DNA of 64,000 bases, taken from NCBI GenBank assembly GCA_018697195.1, contig JAGMWU010000059.1, positions 3,862 to 67,861 of the forward strand. Reading direction: 5' to 3'. The stretch is from Certhia americana. Lineage: Eukaryota > Chordata > Aves > Passeriformes > Certhiidae. Under the pieces are notes generated by a model. It was not told where the DNA came from. It did no database searches and saw only the letters and a list, made by a program, of their open reading frames with translations. A program made the translations under genes and the position numbers. Positions 49,701 through 60,055 of the stretch are shown piece after piece. Every line of letters starts with the position of its first letter. The first letter of the stretch is position 1.

Positions 49701-52700
49701 TGTGATTCCTCTCCCTTTGCCGTGCAGTCCCTGTGCTCCCAGGCACCAAAGTTTCCCAAGTTCACAGAGGGAGGAGTGGGAGGTGTCACTGAAGAGTTTA
49801 AGAGCCTGATATAACAGCACAAATCACTCCTAGCTGCAATATTCCCAAACTCCATGTACCAAGCTACTGACTGCCCACGTGCCAACAGACCTGCCACCCA
49901 TGCCAGGCATCCTACGTCCCCAAAATCCCCTCCAGAATAAAAAGATCTCCCCTCTTGCCAGTCTCCATCCTCATTTTAGCACCCTCCATCCCAGCTAAAC
50001 CATCTTTTATCCCATGTCAGGTGTTTCAGACAGCGGCAGTCGCTTCCAATGAGTATTTAGACCAATCACCCCCTTCCTAGGAAAGGTGTGATCAGCCCTG
50101 AGCCCTTCCATTTCCCAGTGGTTCAGAAGCAGCAGGAGCTCAGTGCAGAGGCTCTGAGTCCAGAGGAGTGCCAGAGAATGACCTAACGTGGGGAAAAACA
50201 GAGACTTGCAGGATAACTGCTCACTGTTTGTTCTTGCCATTACACTTCCTTATCCCAAGGGCCCAGGATATTGGCCAAAAATCCATTAATCCCTTCTCCT
50301 GAGGGACAGAGAGAGTAGACAGTGCAAAGCAAGAGACATCAGGTGACTGTAAAGTCAGAAATTCAGCCCTTGAGCAGACACAGTTTCACTAAAGGCTGTT
50401 GAACTCCCCCAGGTTTGTTGGGGGGTTGATGAATTTCAAGTGGCAGCTGTAAAGCCAAGACTGTGAAGTTTTCTGTAGCCCAGGGGTGTCTGATTCACGT
50501 CCAGGTGCTGACTCAGGGAGGAGAACATGTGCAGAGGTATTGCTGAGACCTGTGTGTAATGGAGAAGAGGTGGCAAAGGGATCTTCAAAATTTACAAGTG
50601 ATCTTATAAATGACACAAACCAGGGATGATCTGTCCAGCCCAAGCTCAGAGAAACTCTAAAACCAGAGGAGAATTGGTGGGCAAAAGTTAAATACGGAAC
50701 AATGGTGAAGAGTCAACACAACTTCTGTGGAAGGTGGTCAGGCCACTTAAACCTGAAGGAGTCACTGCACACACAGACCAAGAACAAGCCAGAGGTTACT
50801 GTCTGCTTGGACAGGTACAGCTGACAGATTTCCAAAACAGCTTCTGGAGGATAGGCTGAACACCTTCCACAATTCTCACCTGGAGAAGAAGGGATAGTAG
50901 AACACAGGGCTGTGGAAGCAGGACTGGCCTCCAAATGAATAAAGATTATTCTGATCTCTAAAATAGAAGAATAATGGGGAATTGTAATAATTTATTTATT
51001 TTTAGACTTAAAATAAATGAGGTTGTAGTTAAACTTGCAGTCCTTCTCCATGCAGGGCACAAGGAATGCTAAAGTATCCATGTATTCATACAAACCATGG
51101 AAGACAAAGTCATAAAGGGACCATTAAACACAAAGATACTTTGGCACAGGAAATTCTGGATGTACAGACTGCCAGAAGCTGGAAAAGATTCTGAGGGAGC
51201 ATCACAGTCTGCCACCCTATTTCTGTTCATGCTTTTACCTTCAGGGCCATTATTACCCAGTGCTGGGGAAGGTGGTGAAGCCACATCAACCTTTGTGCTG
51301 GGTTTTACAGTGCTGGACAGGGACAGGGATTATCTCAAGGATGTCCTCTGGCCCACCGGTGGCTGGTGGGATCTGTGAGAAGGTGGTATTGCCATTCTCC
51401 AGGCTCTGAAGGATGTTGGGTGCTAATATTTGTAGAAGAAAGGCACCATCAAAACCTTTGAAGAGTTTGATTCCCTTTCCAGAGCAATCTCAATAGTGCT
51501 CAGTAAATACAACCTGGGACCACACACAGAGATACTGAATCTAATTCATCATTTTCACCATTCAAAGCAAAAGCTTCATGGGAAAAACACTTCCTAAAAC
51601 TGAATCCAGCAACACTTTAAATTCTGAAAGAAATAATGCAGCATCCTGCACAGATAGTTGGTTGCACAGACAAACCTACTTAATATTAATTATTATTTTT
51701 ATTATTGTTGTTGTTGAATTTCTGAAGTTGCAAGACATGGAGTAACTTGGTTTTCCTCTAATAAAGTAGGTCAGAAGTAACCAGATGGATAGAACACAGC
51801 TAATGAAATTAGCAGCAAATTGGTTAATCCAAGCGACCAAAGCTACCCAGAACACACCTTTCTGTGACAGTCACCCCTGTGCAAACTCTCACACTTGTCA
51901 CCTGAGGCAGGGCAATGTCAGCAGGAAATAATTATATAAATTATATAAATAATTCCATCACTGTGTTTGAGGCTCCCAGGAGTCTCACAGTCAGAGCACA
52001 GACACAGCTCCCAAAACTCATGTCTCACACAATTTTCAATTTAGACAAGCAGCAGAGGAATTCAAGGAGGTATCCAAGACCACGCAGTGACAGTGGCACA
52101 GCTGGGAGCAGAAGCCACTCTCTGAGCCAGGCCAGCCACAGAGATTGCCTGTGAATGGAGGCTTTGCAGGCTCCCACCACAACTGTATTTTATCTGGGCA
52201 GAGCCAACACAGGATCTGATCAAGATCAGAGTATGCAAACATTGGTACAAGATTAAATACAAAATATGCAGATATTTGCAGTCAGGCAAACTGCATCGTT
52301 TTAGATGATTTAGAGTTTATTATCTGCAGATCATACAGGAAAGAAAGTGAACTCTTTGAATTAATGCACACCTGCTCACAATCTGAAAGAACAATAAGGA
52401 TCTCCAACTTTATTTCTTTCTCCTTTTCTGTCTAAGCACTTTGCTAAATTCATCTATTTCCTTTAATCTCCTTCCAGCCACATTCCAGCTGCTTAAGAGA
52501 CTTTTAATGAGAGCCTGTTCCTGTGCAATGCCCAATGTCCTCTGGATCTGAAAGGTCTTAAAAACCAGTAAAAATATGCCTTTCCTACCTCTCCCAAGTA
52601 AGGGAAAATCAAAGCAGCCCACAACAGGACTCCATATCTGATTTCAGGGGCCTTTCATGTTCCACAGGAATATCTACACCCCACGGAGAGCTGCAAGAAG

Positions 52701-55700
52701 CCTTCAGGAAAGGCTGAGAGAATGTGGGACACAACGGATCAAACCAAGGCCTTTGCAGTGCACAGAAGTCCCAGCTCTTCCCTGTCCCCAGCAGCTCTGT
52801 CAAACAGAGTTTTCATCCTTTCAGAAACAGCACAATTTAATCCTCCCCATTTGTCCCTGGAGAAAGGATAGCCTGTGAGTGTTGCACTGTTGTGACTAAT
52901 TGGGATGGTTCCTCTGCTTTGTACCCCCACTGCCTGCAAAGGAGGTGGCAGAAATCCCCAGAGCGTCTAAACTATAAATCTCAATAATCAATATTGAGAT
53001 TTAACAGTTGATATCAAAGCTTTTTACTTTCCTCCATCAGAGCTGTCATTTCAGCCCCTTGGGCAGGTGTCTCTGTACCTGTTATCCTCCAGGTTTTCTA
53101 CCAAGTTTCTGCTCCTCACAATGAGAAAAAGCTTGAATTAAAACCTCAGATGAGTTCACAGTACGTTGTGAGTCAGAATCCTTTGAGATGGATTGTTTGC
53201 TGTTTGCTGCAAGCCCTGCCTGGGAGCAGTAACAGATGATGTGTCCAAGTCCAGACTCATTTTTTTAAATGAATTCTCATGAAGTTCCACAGAGAACAGG
53301 ACATAAAATTCCTGCATCAGAAGAGCTACCAGTTTGGGAGGAGAGGCAATAACCAGGTCAGGCTCCTGCACAGGGCTCTCCACCCTCACCTGCTCTGGGC
53401 TCCCACAGTCTGGACATCCTTGGTTTGACTCCTTCCACATCCCAGCTTAGCCACCTGAAATATCTCCATGTGATCCCAATTCCAGGGCAGTTCCAGGGCT
53501 GATCCCAGTCCAGGGCAGCAACTGGGCAGTCATTACATGGGAGAGCAGATTTTCAGTCCAACTCTGGACTGGCCACATTCCCCACAGCATTCCTTGCATG
53601 ACCCACTCAACACGCATTGGGATGGAATTTTAGAACCTGTGCTACACTGAGATGGTGATAAAGAGAGTCTGGGAGCTGAAGAGAATCAAAAAGCATCCAT
53701 GAAAAGCCTTTCCCTCTGCAGTGCATCTGCAGCCCCACAGCCCCTCTGCTGTTTCACCACAGACTCCACCCTCAGTCTTCCCAAATCTCAGCTGAAAGTT
53801 TCCTTCCCTCTCTATTTCTGCTCTTTCTCTTTTTTAACCCCTCAGTATTCTGTGTGACTGACAAGGACAACAATGCTGTAGCAAACATTCCTGAAAGAGG
53901 ATTTGTCTTTTGAGGAACAATGATGCAGCCTATAAATAATATCAGCTTTTCATTATCAGCTCAACAGGAGAAATACCCTCAGAAAGCAGGAGCACTCAGA
54001 ACCGGTCACCAGAGTCACCGTTTGAGGTGCATTTGGCCCATTAGATTTATCAGATAAATGCTGCAATAAGACATTAACCAAGGAAAACAATGGAATGTGG
54101 GTAACTGGTCTAATGGGATGGAGACCAAGGCTTGCTGGACATCTCTAGAAGGACACAGGAGATGTGAGGACAGCTTCTTTAGGGATGATCATATTTACTT
54201 TAAGGTATCATTTTACACATGATGCTGTTTACACAACTATGCAAGGCCCAGCTTCAACAGCCCTGCAAGTCACATGCTGTTTTTACCCTCTAACAGCCCC
54301 AAAAAATCCTTCCATCAGGAAATGAGCAAGACTTGTGCTACTGGCTTTGATGGAGCAGAACCAGCACTAAATACAGAGGGTATGGGTTGGCAAGAGGAGC
54401 TGTGAAGCTGTGAGATCCCAGGCACCTCTGCAGTCACCACAGGTATTTCAGGATGAGTTACAAAGAAATCTGCCCATGGAGCAGGGGCCAGCCTGGCCCA
54501 TGGATGAGGCACGTCCCAGCCTGTTCCACAGAGGCCTCCCCAGGAGAAGGCTTTGATCAGGTTTTGTACTTCCACCTTCCCACCACCCTCCTACCTGGGA
54601 TGGGTCTGTTCTGGATTCTGCCCTGGGAGAAGCTCTTTGCCCTCCAGCACATCCTAAATGCCTTTTCACCTTGTGAAACATGAACAAGGAGACAACAGGA
54701 GGCTTGGAGCTTTTCATGAGGTCTGGAGACATTCCCACCACCTGGGGAGCTGAACATCCTAAGAGGAAAAGCATGAAAAGGAGGGAATGCCTTACAGGAG
54801 GCTGCAGGGTGGGGGAGGATTGAAGCAAAGGTGGAAGCAAAACCAGCACAAAAGGAGTCAGGAGGTGAGGACACTGGACACTCCTGGAATCCTTTATCCA
54901 GAGAGCCTGGCAAGCCCAACATAGCCCCAACAACAGCCAGACCACCTTTCACACAGAGCTTATTTTCTCTCCCTCTCCTAAAAGCAGGTTTTAATTTACC
55001 CCCTGCAGACACAGCACCCAGAGTTCTGGATCTGCTCAAGCATAGCGAGGGCACAGACACCAGTGAGCCAACAGCTCCAAGAACTGGGAAGGGGGTCAGA
55101 GCTATGCCCACAGCAGCTGTCATTTAAAGACATTCTTCTTTGTCCTAAAACCATAAGACAAAAATTGCTTTGCACTGCCAGAGGGAATATTGGGAAGGAA
55201 TTGTTCCCTGTGAGGGTGGGGAGGCCCTGGCACAGGGTGTCCGAGAAGCTGTGGCTGCCCCATCCCTGGGAGAGCCCAAGGCCAGGCTGGACAGGGCTTG
55301 GAGCACTCTGGGGTAGTGGAAGATGTCCCTGCCCATGGCAGAAGGTGGGACTGGGTGATCTTTAAAGGTCTCTTCTAACCCAGCCCTTCTGGGTATCTCT
55401 GCATTTATCCATTGTAACGCTGTGTTCATCCTGGCAAATCTTTGTTTTCTATATTTAAAGGTGAGCTGCATCTTTGCCAGGACCTTGGGCTATTTTTGCT
55501 GGACTATCCCATACACTTCATGCTTTACCTTTGCCCTGATGGAATCAAACTTGGCATTTCCTTAACCCTTTGAATCAGCAATACTTTACCCTTGCCACAT
55601 CCACAGCAGAAGGGGCTCAGGTCTTGTCTCTTCATGTTGCCACCCAAAAGCCTCCCTCACTTGTTCTTACATCTTTGCAGGTTTTCTCCATTAAGTGTTT

Positions 55701-57832
55701 GGAAAGCCAAAATTTGGCTCACGTGCCCAGGTCTCTCCTCTTTAGCTAAACTAAGAAACAGACCATTGACCCAGGGTCCCCAGTCCCCTCCAGCTCAGTA
55801 ATAATTTAGGTTTGAGATTGGTTTTCTCCCAAGCCAAGCCACATCAAACATTCACTTCTAAAATATTCAAGTTCCTCTTGAGTCTATCGACTCAATTTTG
55901 TATCTATAATATATATGCCCATGTGTCACACTGCCCATCACCACCAAACTCACTGAGTTCTTAGACTTGGGTTTCTTCTTTTGATTTTCAGATGAAAAGG
56001 TGAGAATATGCAGGACACACCTGTGTCAGACCCCTCAAGGGAAAAAAACCCACGTTGAAAATTGAGCCTACAGCCTCAGATCCTGAGCTGCACATGGTCA
56101 AGAGGCAGCACATACAGATTTCATGTGCCCAGGAAGCTGCTTGTACCAAATAAATCATTGACACAGAGTATAGGATCACTCAGGTTGCTTTAACAGAGTC
56201 CAGCCTGAGCAGTGGTCAGTGACAGCTCTCTGTTGTTCTCTGGAAAGGCAGCACAAATTCACTCACTTTCCCGGGCACAGCCACGTGCACATCCCTGAGG
56301 CTGGGAAGCCAAACTCTCCCTGCAGCCCAACCCCTTCGTGGAGTGAGTGCTGACACAGGCTCTGAATGACTGAGAAAGGGGAGCCCCCCCCCCCAGCAGG
56401 GGCTTCAGCGTGAATTATACAGGCTGAATGATACAATTAATTAATTTAAAATCCAGATGATTTAAGGAAGCTTTGCAGCAGGAATGAAATACCAGTTGTA
56501 TCATAGGTAAGAAGTGCCAAGCCAGCAGACACTTCCCAGCAAACAGAGAAAGAGGAGTCTGGCATGTGGTGGGAAGATCAGTGAGGAGGGAACAGGACCT
56601 TCCACTTGTGCAAGGCGGCACTGAGTGCTACAATCACTGAATTACAAATACTCATGTCTGTTCTACCCTCACTCATCTGTGCACCAACAGCTCTGCTTAC
56701 CATGAGAGTCTGGCAATCTGAGGAGCAGCTCACACAGAAAACAAGACAAAAAACCCCAGAACACCCTGCATGGAAAATTCTGCATTGACCCAATCTGTTA
56801 CAAACTCATCTTTGCCTTTATCCCAAGCAAACTAAGACGTGAAGGGAAGACACAAACCCAGGAACAGCTGTGCCCGAGTGACTGTGATCCTGCAGTGTCC
56901 CGGGCTGGAGCAGCAGCTCTGCCTCCATCAGAGGTTCTGGAAATTCTTGGAAGTCCAGTACTGCTCTGCCCAAAACATGTGGACTGGCTTTAAGCCGTGG
57001 AGCCCCGCAGCACCTTCATGTGCCCCATCCCTGCCTGCTAAGCCCTGGCTCCCTGTGCCAGCCCCATCCTCGCACTTTCTCCCCCAGAGAAGCAGCCTGC
57101 AGGGAGGGATCCATGCCAGCCACTCCCGGGGCTAATTCGCACCCTGAACAGACGCGGAGCACACTTCAGGGATATAACCCAGTTTTCCTCCCAGCCAACA
57201 GAATTTCCCACCCGTTTCCACATCCCGCTCTTACACGGTTGATCCTCCCCTGGTCCCCTCTGTCCAGGCTCGCCAGCAGCTCGGGGAGGCTCCTGCGACC
57301 CCAGCACCCTCTGTCCCCTTCCCTCACCCCAGGATCAGGTCTCCGCGGTGCCAGCGCTGCCCGGGGCAGTGCGGGGGATGCGCCGGGCGCTGCAGGTGCG
57401 CGTCTCGGCCGGGACCCCTCGCAGCGACCCCGGGGAGCGGGGCAGCCCCGCGGAGCCCCCGCACCCCCTGCGCAGAGCATCCGCGGGGAGCCGCGCTCCC
57501 ACGGGCCCGGCGCTGCCCCGAAGGACGCTCCGAGCTGCCCCACGGACACTCCGCATTCCCTCCTGGTGCTGCCCCGAAGGACGCCCGTGCTCCTCCCCGG
57601 GTCCCGGTGCTGTCCCTCGGACACCCCGAGCTGCCCCACGGACACTCCGTCCCCCCGCCCCGGGTCCCGCTGCCTCCCCACGGACCCTCGCGCTCCCCCC
57701 GGGTCCCGGCGCGAAGGCGGTGCCGGGGCCGGTCCCCGCGGGCGGTGCTGACCCGAAGTAGGCGGCGGCGGGCGGTGGCGGCAGGAGGAGGAGGAGGAGG
57801 AGGATGCGGCTGAGTTTGGCGGCGGAGCGCAT
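40295..57832 (-). CDS. WNT9B: WNT9B, complete four-exon coding sequence (spliced), secreted Wnt ligand
   Basis: The spliced CDS joins 57832-57753, 47658-47402, 41927-41662 and 40771-40295: 1080 nt, 359 residues plus TAG. Human WNT9B is of very similar length (357 from memory). Wnt9b is a lipid-modified secreted ligand for Frizzled/LRP receptors; from family knowledge it acts in kidney tubule induction and facial outgrowth. Visible features are a leucine-rich signal peptide (about residues 1-24), an NCS N-glycosylation sequon at Asn100, the [10 protein letters not shown] finger with the predicted palmitoleoylated Ser217, and 24 cysteines (4 in exon 2, 4 in exon 3, 16 in exon 4). WNT9B is preferred over WNT9A because of the C-terminal wording ([35 protein letters not shown]) and the short linker before it. 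No frameshift or stop is seen. In human and mouse WNT3 lies head-to-head upstream and GOSR2 downstream, which fits the CpG-rich left edge here. Confidence 0.96.
40772..41661 (-). other. WNT9B: WNT9B intron 3 (890 bp)
   Basis: This short phase-0 intron lies between the exon 3 donor GTAGGA and the exon 4 acceptor CTCACCAG. It is AT-rich and unique in appearance, with no repeat family recognised. Confidence 0.92.
41662..41927 (-). CDS. WNT9B: WNT9B coding exon 3 (core Wnt helical domain)
   Basis: This exon encodes the end of Gly113 through Lys201. The acceptor is TTCTGCCATGCAG before GTTTTAAGGAAAC; the donor is ATCAAG then GTAGGA (phase 0). Motifs are [51 protein letters not shown] and HNTNVGIK, the last being the usual Wnt sequence just before the finger exon. 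It has four cysteines in the standard spacing. At [18 protein letters not shown] the sequence differs modestly from mammalian WNT9B, as expected for a loop. It is 266 nt and in frame with both neighbours. Confidence 0.96.
44918..45075 (-). mobile_element. Probable diverged CR1 internal fragment in WNT9B intron 2
   Basis: 'gcacaatctcctgctcaaag', 'cagggctggctccaatgcca' and 'ctgctcaaggctttgtccag' resemble the reverse complement of the part of CR1 3' regions upstream of the tail. Divergence is high and the ends are indistinct. Confidence 0.55.
46511..46534. other. 24-bp near-perfect palindrome (11-bp arms, 2-bp spacer)
   Basis: 'caatgttaatt' is followed by two A and then its exact reverse complement. 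It lies in the AT-rich part of WNT9B intron 2. It contains two GTTAAT half-sites facing each other, but the spacing differs from a standard HNF1 site. It may simply be AT-rich chance. Confidence 0.6.
47402..47658 (-). CDS. WNT9B: WNT9B coding exon 2 (N-terminal Wnt domain)
   Basis: This exon encodes the last base of Gly27 to the first base of Gly113. The acceptor reads CTTCCCTTGCAG just before CCTGACCGGG; the donor reads AAGAGAG then GTACAA. Recognisable Wnt motifs are [10 protein letters not shown] at the start, [29 protein letters not shown] and [19 protein letters not shown]. It has four cysteines and the only sequon I noticed (NCS at residue 100). The length, 257 nt, keeps phase with exons 1 and 3. 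The glycine- and proline-rich stretch [11 protein letters not shown] (about residues 41-51) is the variable N-terminal loop. Confidence 0.96.
47724..47837 (+). mobile_element. CR1 LINE 3' end fragment close to the exon 2 acceptor
   Basis: 'acccctgcccatggcacagg', 'ggactgggtggtctttaaag' and 'ccattccaacccacaccaca' ending in 'gattctgtgatgg' are the CR1 3' terminus in sense orientation, opposite to WNT9B. Its near edge is about 65 nt from the exon 2 splice acceptor, in the region where branch points can lie. Confidence 0.88.
51681..51718. repeat. AT-rich (ATT)/(TTG) microsatellite in WNT9B intron 1
   Basis: Imperfect att units followed by ttg units, about 38 bp. Confidence 0.7.
55165..55400 (+). 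mobile_element. CR1 LINE 3' fragment in WNT9B intron 1
   Basis: 'gggaatattgggaaggaatt', 'ttccctgtgagggtggggag', 'ggccaggctggacagggctt' and 'ggtctcttctaacccagccc' match the CR1 tail in sense orientation, opposite to WNT9B. Confidence 0.9.
56384..56394. repeat. C11 homopolymer in WNT9B intron 1
   Basis: Eleven consecutive C, read as G11 on the WNT9B sense strand. Confidence 0.9.
56934..56984. repeat. 51-bp repeat, copy A (WNT9B intron 1)
   Basis: From 'gttctggaaattcttggaag' to 'acatgtggac', this matches 60664-60714 at 48 of 51 positions, in the same orientation, with similarity ending sharply on both sides. The family is not recognised. Confidence 0.85.
57512..57649. repeat. ~42-bp GC-rich direct duplication in the 5' part of WNT9B intron 1
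   Basis: A block at 57512-57553 recurs at 57608-57649. Both end in the shared wording 'gagctgccccacggacactccg', and the preceding halves are diverged. It lies about 100-240 bp inside intron 1 from the exon 1 donor, within the CpG island. It adds to the local density of tandem structure around exon 1. Confidence 0.7.
57753..57832 (-). CDS. WNT9B: WNT9B coding exon 1 (start codon and signal peptide)
   Basis: This exon encodes residues 1-26 plus two bases of Gly27. The ATG is at 57832-57830 with A at -3 (CCGCACCATGC), a good vertebrate initiation context. The peptide runs from MRSAAKLSR through a run of seven Leu, four Pro and AAAYFG; it is a classic signal peptide with basic n-region, hydrophobic core and small residues before a likely cleavage near AAA/YFG. 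The exon ends TAC TTC GG before the donor GTCAGC (phase 2), matching the intron position after YFG expected from human WNT9B. The Leu core is coded by six consecutive CTC codons plus CTG, a trinucleotide microsatellite. An in-frame ATG exists further upstream within the GGGAC repeat reading frame, but it would add a repetitive GRDGT tract and lies upstream of the likely TATA-like element, so it was not chosen. Confidence 0.92.
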
Positions 57833-57881
57833 GGTGCGGGCGGTGCCGGTCCCACTCGCTGCGGGCCGCCCGGCGCCGCGG

Positions 57882-57890
57882 CTCTTTAAG
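57882..57890 (-). promoter_or_regulatory. WNT9B: TATA-like element upstream of the WNT9B start
   Basis: On the minus strand the sequence reads CTTAAAGAG, about 50-58 nt upstream of the ATG and between the GGGAC array and exon 1. If it works as a TATA-like box, transcription would begin near 57855-57860, giving a 5' UTR of only about 25 nt. It is the only AT-rich hexamer in an otherwise extremely GC-rich stretch. The function is inferred, and CpG-island initiation from several sites is equally possible. Confidence 0.4.
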
Positions 57891-57906
57891 CGGGAGGCGG
57901 GGCGGC

Positions 57907-58016
57907 CCCGTCCCGTCCCGTCCCGTCCCGTCCCGTCCCGTCCCGTCCCGTCCCGTCCCNNNNNNNNNNCCGTCCCGTCCCGTCCCGTCCCGTCCCGTCC
58001 CGTCCCGTCCCGTCCC
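57907..58016. repeat. (GTCCC)n / (GGGAC)n pentanucleotide microsatellite with assembly gap
   Basis: There are perfect GTCCC units from about 57907 to 57959, then ten N (57960-57969), then perfect units to 58016. On the WNT9B sense strand this reads (GGGAC)n, ending about 17 nt upstream of the TATA-like element and about 75 nt upstream of the ATG. The N run is short and round, so it is probably a placeholder and the true array length is unknown. Runs of G3 separated by two bases are compatible with a G-quadruplex on the sense strand. Confidence 0.97.
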
Positions 58017-58081
58017 ACCGCCGCCGGGAACCCCCGGGGCTCCCTCGGGACCCGCCGCCCCCCCAGCCCTCGGGGACGTCG

Positions 58082-58282
58082 CGCCGGGTCCCTCCATCCC
58101 CGCCGGGTCCCTCCATCCCCGCGCAGTTCCTCAGTCCCGGTGGGATCCCTTCATCCTCGCTGGCCCTCTCCGTCCCCGTGGGATCCCTCCATCCCCATGG
58201 GATCACTTCATCCTCGCCGAGTCCCTCGGTCCCGCCGGGATCCCTCCATCTCCGCCAGGTGCCTCCTTCCCTGCGGGATCCC
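58082..58282. repeat. Degenerate ~19-bp GC-rich minisatellite upstream of WNT9B
   Basis: Repeated variants of 'cgggtccctccatccccg' follow one another, with forms such as 'tgggatcccttcatcctcg' and 'gggatccctccatctccg'. About ten degenerate units fill the stretch. The array is in the distal part of the CpG island, about 250-450 bp upstream of the WNT9B ATG. No coding meaning is seen. Confidence 0.8.
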
Positions 58283-58350
58283 AAGGCGACCCTCGGGGCC
58301 CTGTGCCCCCAGACCGCGGCGGGACTCGGTGGAGTTCAGCACCAGGCTGC

Positions 58351-59896
58351 GAGATTCCCGGCAGTGCCCCATGGAATGATAGCTGTGGGTGCAGCAGGAG
58401 AGCGTCCCGTTTCCAAGGCTCAGCACTGCCTTCGGGCAGTTGTTAGGGCAGGGAAGCAGCAGGGAAGAGGTGAAGAGGCACCTGCTGTGCCCGGGCACCC
58501 AGCAGCCCCTCAGCACATCCCTCCTTCTGCTGCAGCTCGCTGCTCTGCTGTTCATGGATGTAGATCCCAACACATCCCAGAGCACGCAGCAGCTCCCATG
58601 GGCACTGTGTGTGTAACCAAACATGCATTGCTCAAGTGGCATCTCCTAGAAATGCTGGGGAGAAGGAAACCCTTTGGAGGTCTCCAGACAAACCTCCCAT
58701 CCCAAGAGAGGCAGGTGTCAAATCTAGACAAGGGTGTCTGTGGCTTTGTCTTGCCAAGTCCTGGAGACCCCCAAGGATGCCCTTCCCCACACCTCCCTGG
58801 GCACTCATCCAACAGATGCACAACTCTCCAGAGGAAGGGGGTTTAACATCCAGCCTGATATTCCCAAGTGCAATTACACAATCCTTCACAAAGGAACTAA
58901 GAAGCAAATTTCCAGAACCCAAGAGTGGCCATTGGGATAAAGATGCAATGCCCACCCTCTGAAAACACTCCCACAAAATGCCAGAACTGTGGGACCGCAG
59001 GTGTGGAGGGGTCTGGACAGGCACATGAAACCAGCCCCCTCAGAAAATGGATGAGAAGGGCTCTGTGCCAAGCTGGAGGAGCCCTGCTGCACATCCCACT
59101 CTCCTCCAGAGCCCAGGTTTCTGGGAGGTGCCTTGCAAACAGCACAGCGGTGTGTGCAAGGCTGAGAAACCTGGCCCTTCCTAGAGACAGAATCCCAGCA
59201 GGAGCATCGGGATGTGGCCTCAGATTGCAGAGGGTAAAGACCTGTTCTCTGCTGCTGGGACTGCTGCTGTTCTCCAGTCTGCACCTGGGCTTGTCCTTTT
59301 GGTTTCCCTTCCAGGCTTCCCCAGGGCAGAGCATCCCTCAGCTCTGTCCCTGCCTGGCCGGCAGAGATGAGCTGTCAAGGACTGGTGATTTTGGGAGAGA
59401 GATTGAGGTAAGCAGGGACAACATGAACAGTCACCATCTCACACCAGTCTCTGTCCTCAGCTGGGCTTTGCCCCCTGGCCCTGGTGGCACAGGTTGAGCA
59501 GGGCTTTGGTTTGGGAAGGGAAGCAGAGGAAGGTGCATGGCTGAGTGTCACAAAAGTCTGTGGCTTCATGAAGGGGGTGAGATGGGAGCAGCAGATACCA
59601 TGAAAAATGGGGTGAAGCAGGGAAGTGTAACTGTTTCAGCCCTTTCAGAGCTCCCCAACACCCAGGTCTGTCACAAGACTCTCCTGACTCCCCATGAACT
59701 GCTCAGCTGCAGCCTCATCTCAACCTTGTTGCCCAAATTTTCAAGGAGCAGCAAAGTTCCGTTTTCCTGCCCCTCTGAAAGCTCTTCTCCTTCCCTGCTC
59801 TTGGCAGGGCTCATCAGAGGGCACACAGAGATTTCTGGTTTTGTCACCCTTGTTCAGGGAAGTTTGCATAAGAAACACTTCTGATGCTATTTTTCA
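58351..59896. other. Upstream flank of WNT9B without recognised gene
   Basis: Ordinary composition resumes beyond the CpG island. Scattered frames of up to 222 residues show no domain. No first exon of WNT3 is seen. Confidence 0.6.
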
Positions 59897-60055
59897 AAGA
59901 ATCACAGAATGGTTTGGGTTGGAAGGGACCTTACAGCCCACCTCATTCACCCCCTGCCATGGGCTGGGACACCTTGCACTAGACCAGGTTGCTCCAAACC
60001 CTGTCCAACCCAGTCTTGGACAGTTCCAGGGATGAAACATCCACATCTTCTGTCC
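59897..60055 (-). mobile_element. CR1 LINE 3' end fragment
   Basis: 'aatcacagaatggtttgggt', 'tggaagggaccttacagccc', 'ccccctgccatgggctggga' and 'ctccaaaccctgtccaaccc' are the reverse complement of the CR1 tail. This copy is one of the best preserved at its 3' end. Confidence 0.92.

Larger units (their letters stand above)
47659..57752 (-). other. WNT9B: WNT9B intron 1 (about 10.1 kb)
   Basis: The intron runs from donor GTCAGC at 57752 to the acceptor CCCTTGCAG ending at 47659. The polypyrimidine tract lies at about 47662-47690. The intron is mostly unique sequence of moderate AT content. Items seen in it are CR1 fragments near 47724-47837 and 55165-55400, an (ATT)/(TTG) tract at 51681-51718, a C11 run at 56384-56394, one copy of a 51-bp repeat (56934-56984) and the GC-rich repeats near exon 1. 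No further exon was recognised. Confidence 0.9.
57240..58350. promoter_or_regulatory. WNT9B: CpG-island promoter region of WNT9B
   Basis: This GC- and CpG-dense block spans the first part of intron 1, exon 1 and about 500 bp upstream. The flanks, below 57.0 kb and above 58.4 kb, fall to ordinary composition. It is the expected kind of promoter for a developmental Wnt gene. Three families of GC-rich tandem repeats lie inside it (listed separately). The limits are estimated by eye. Confidence 0.75.

Noticed and set aside
57324..58097. Long minus-strand frames with GTGRD repeats upstream of WNT9B
   Set aside because: They are translations of the (GGGAC)n array, read through an N gap; the real start is the ATG at 57832.
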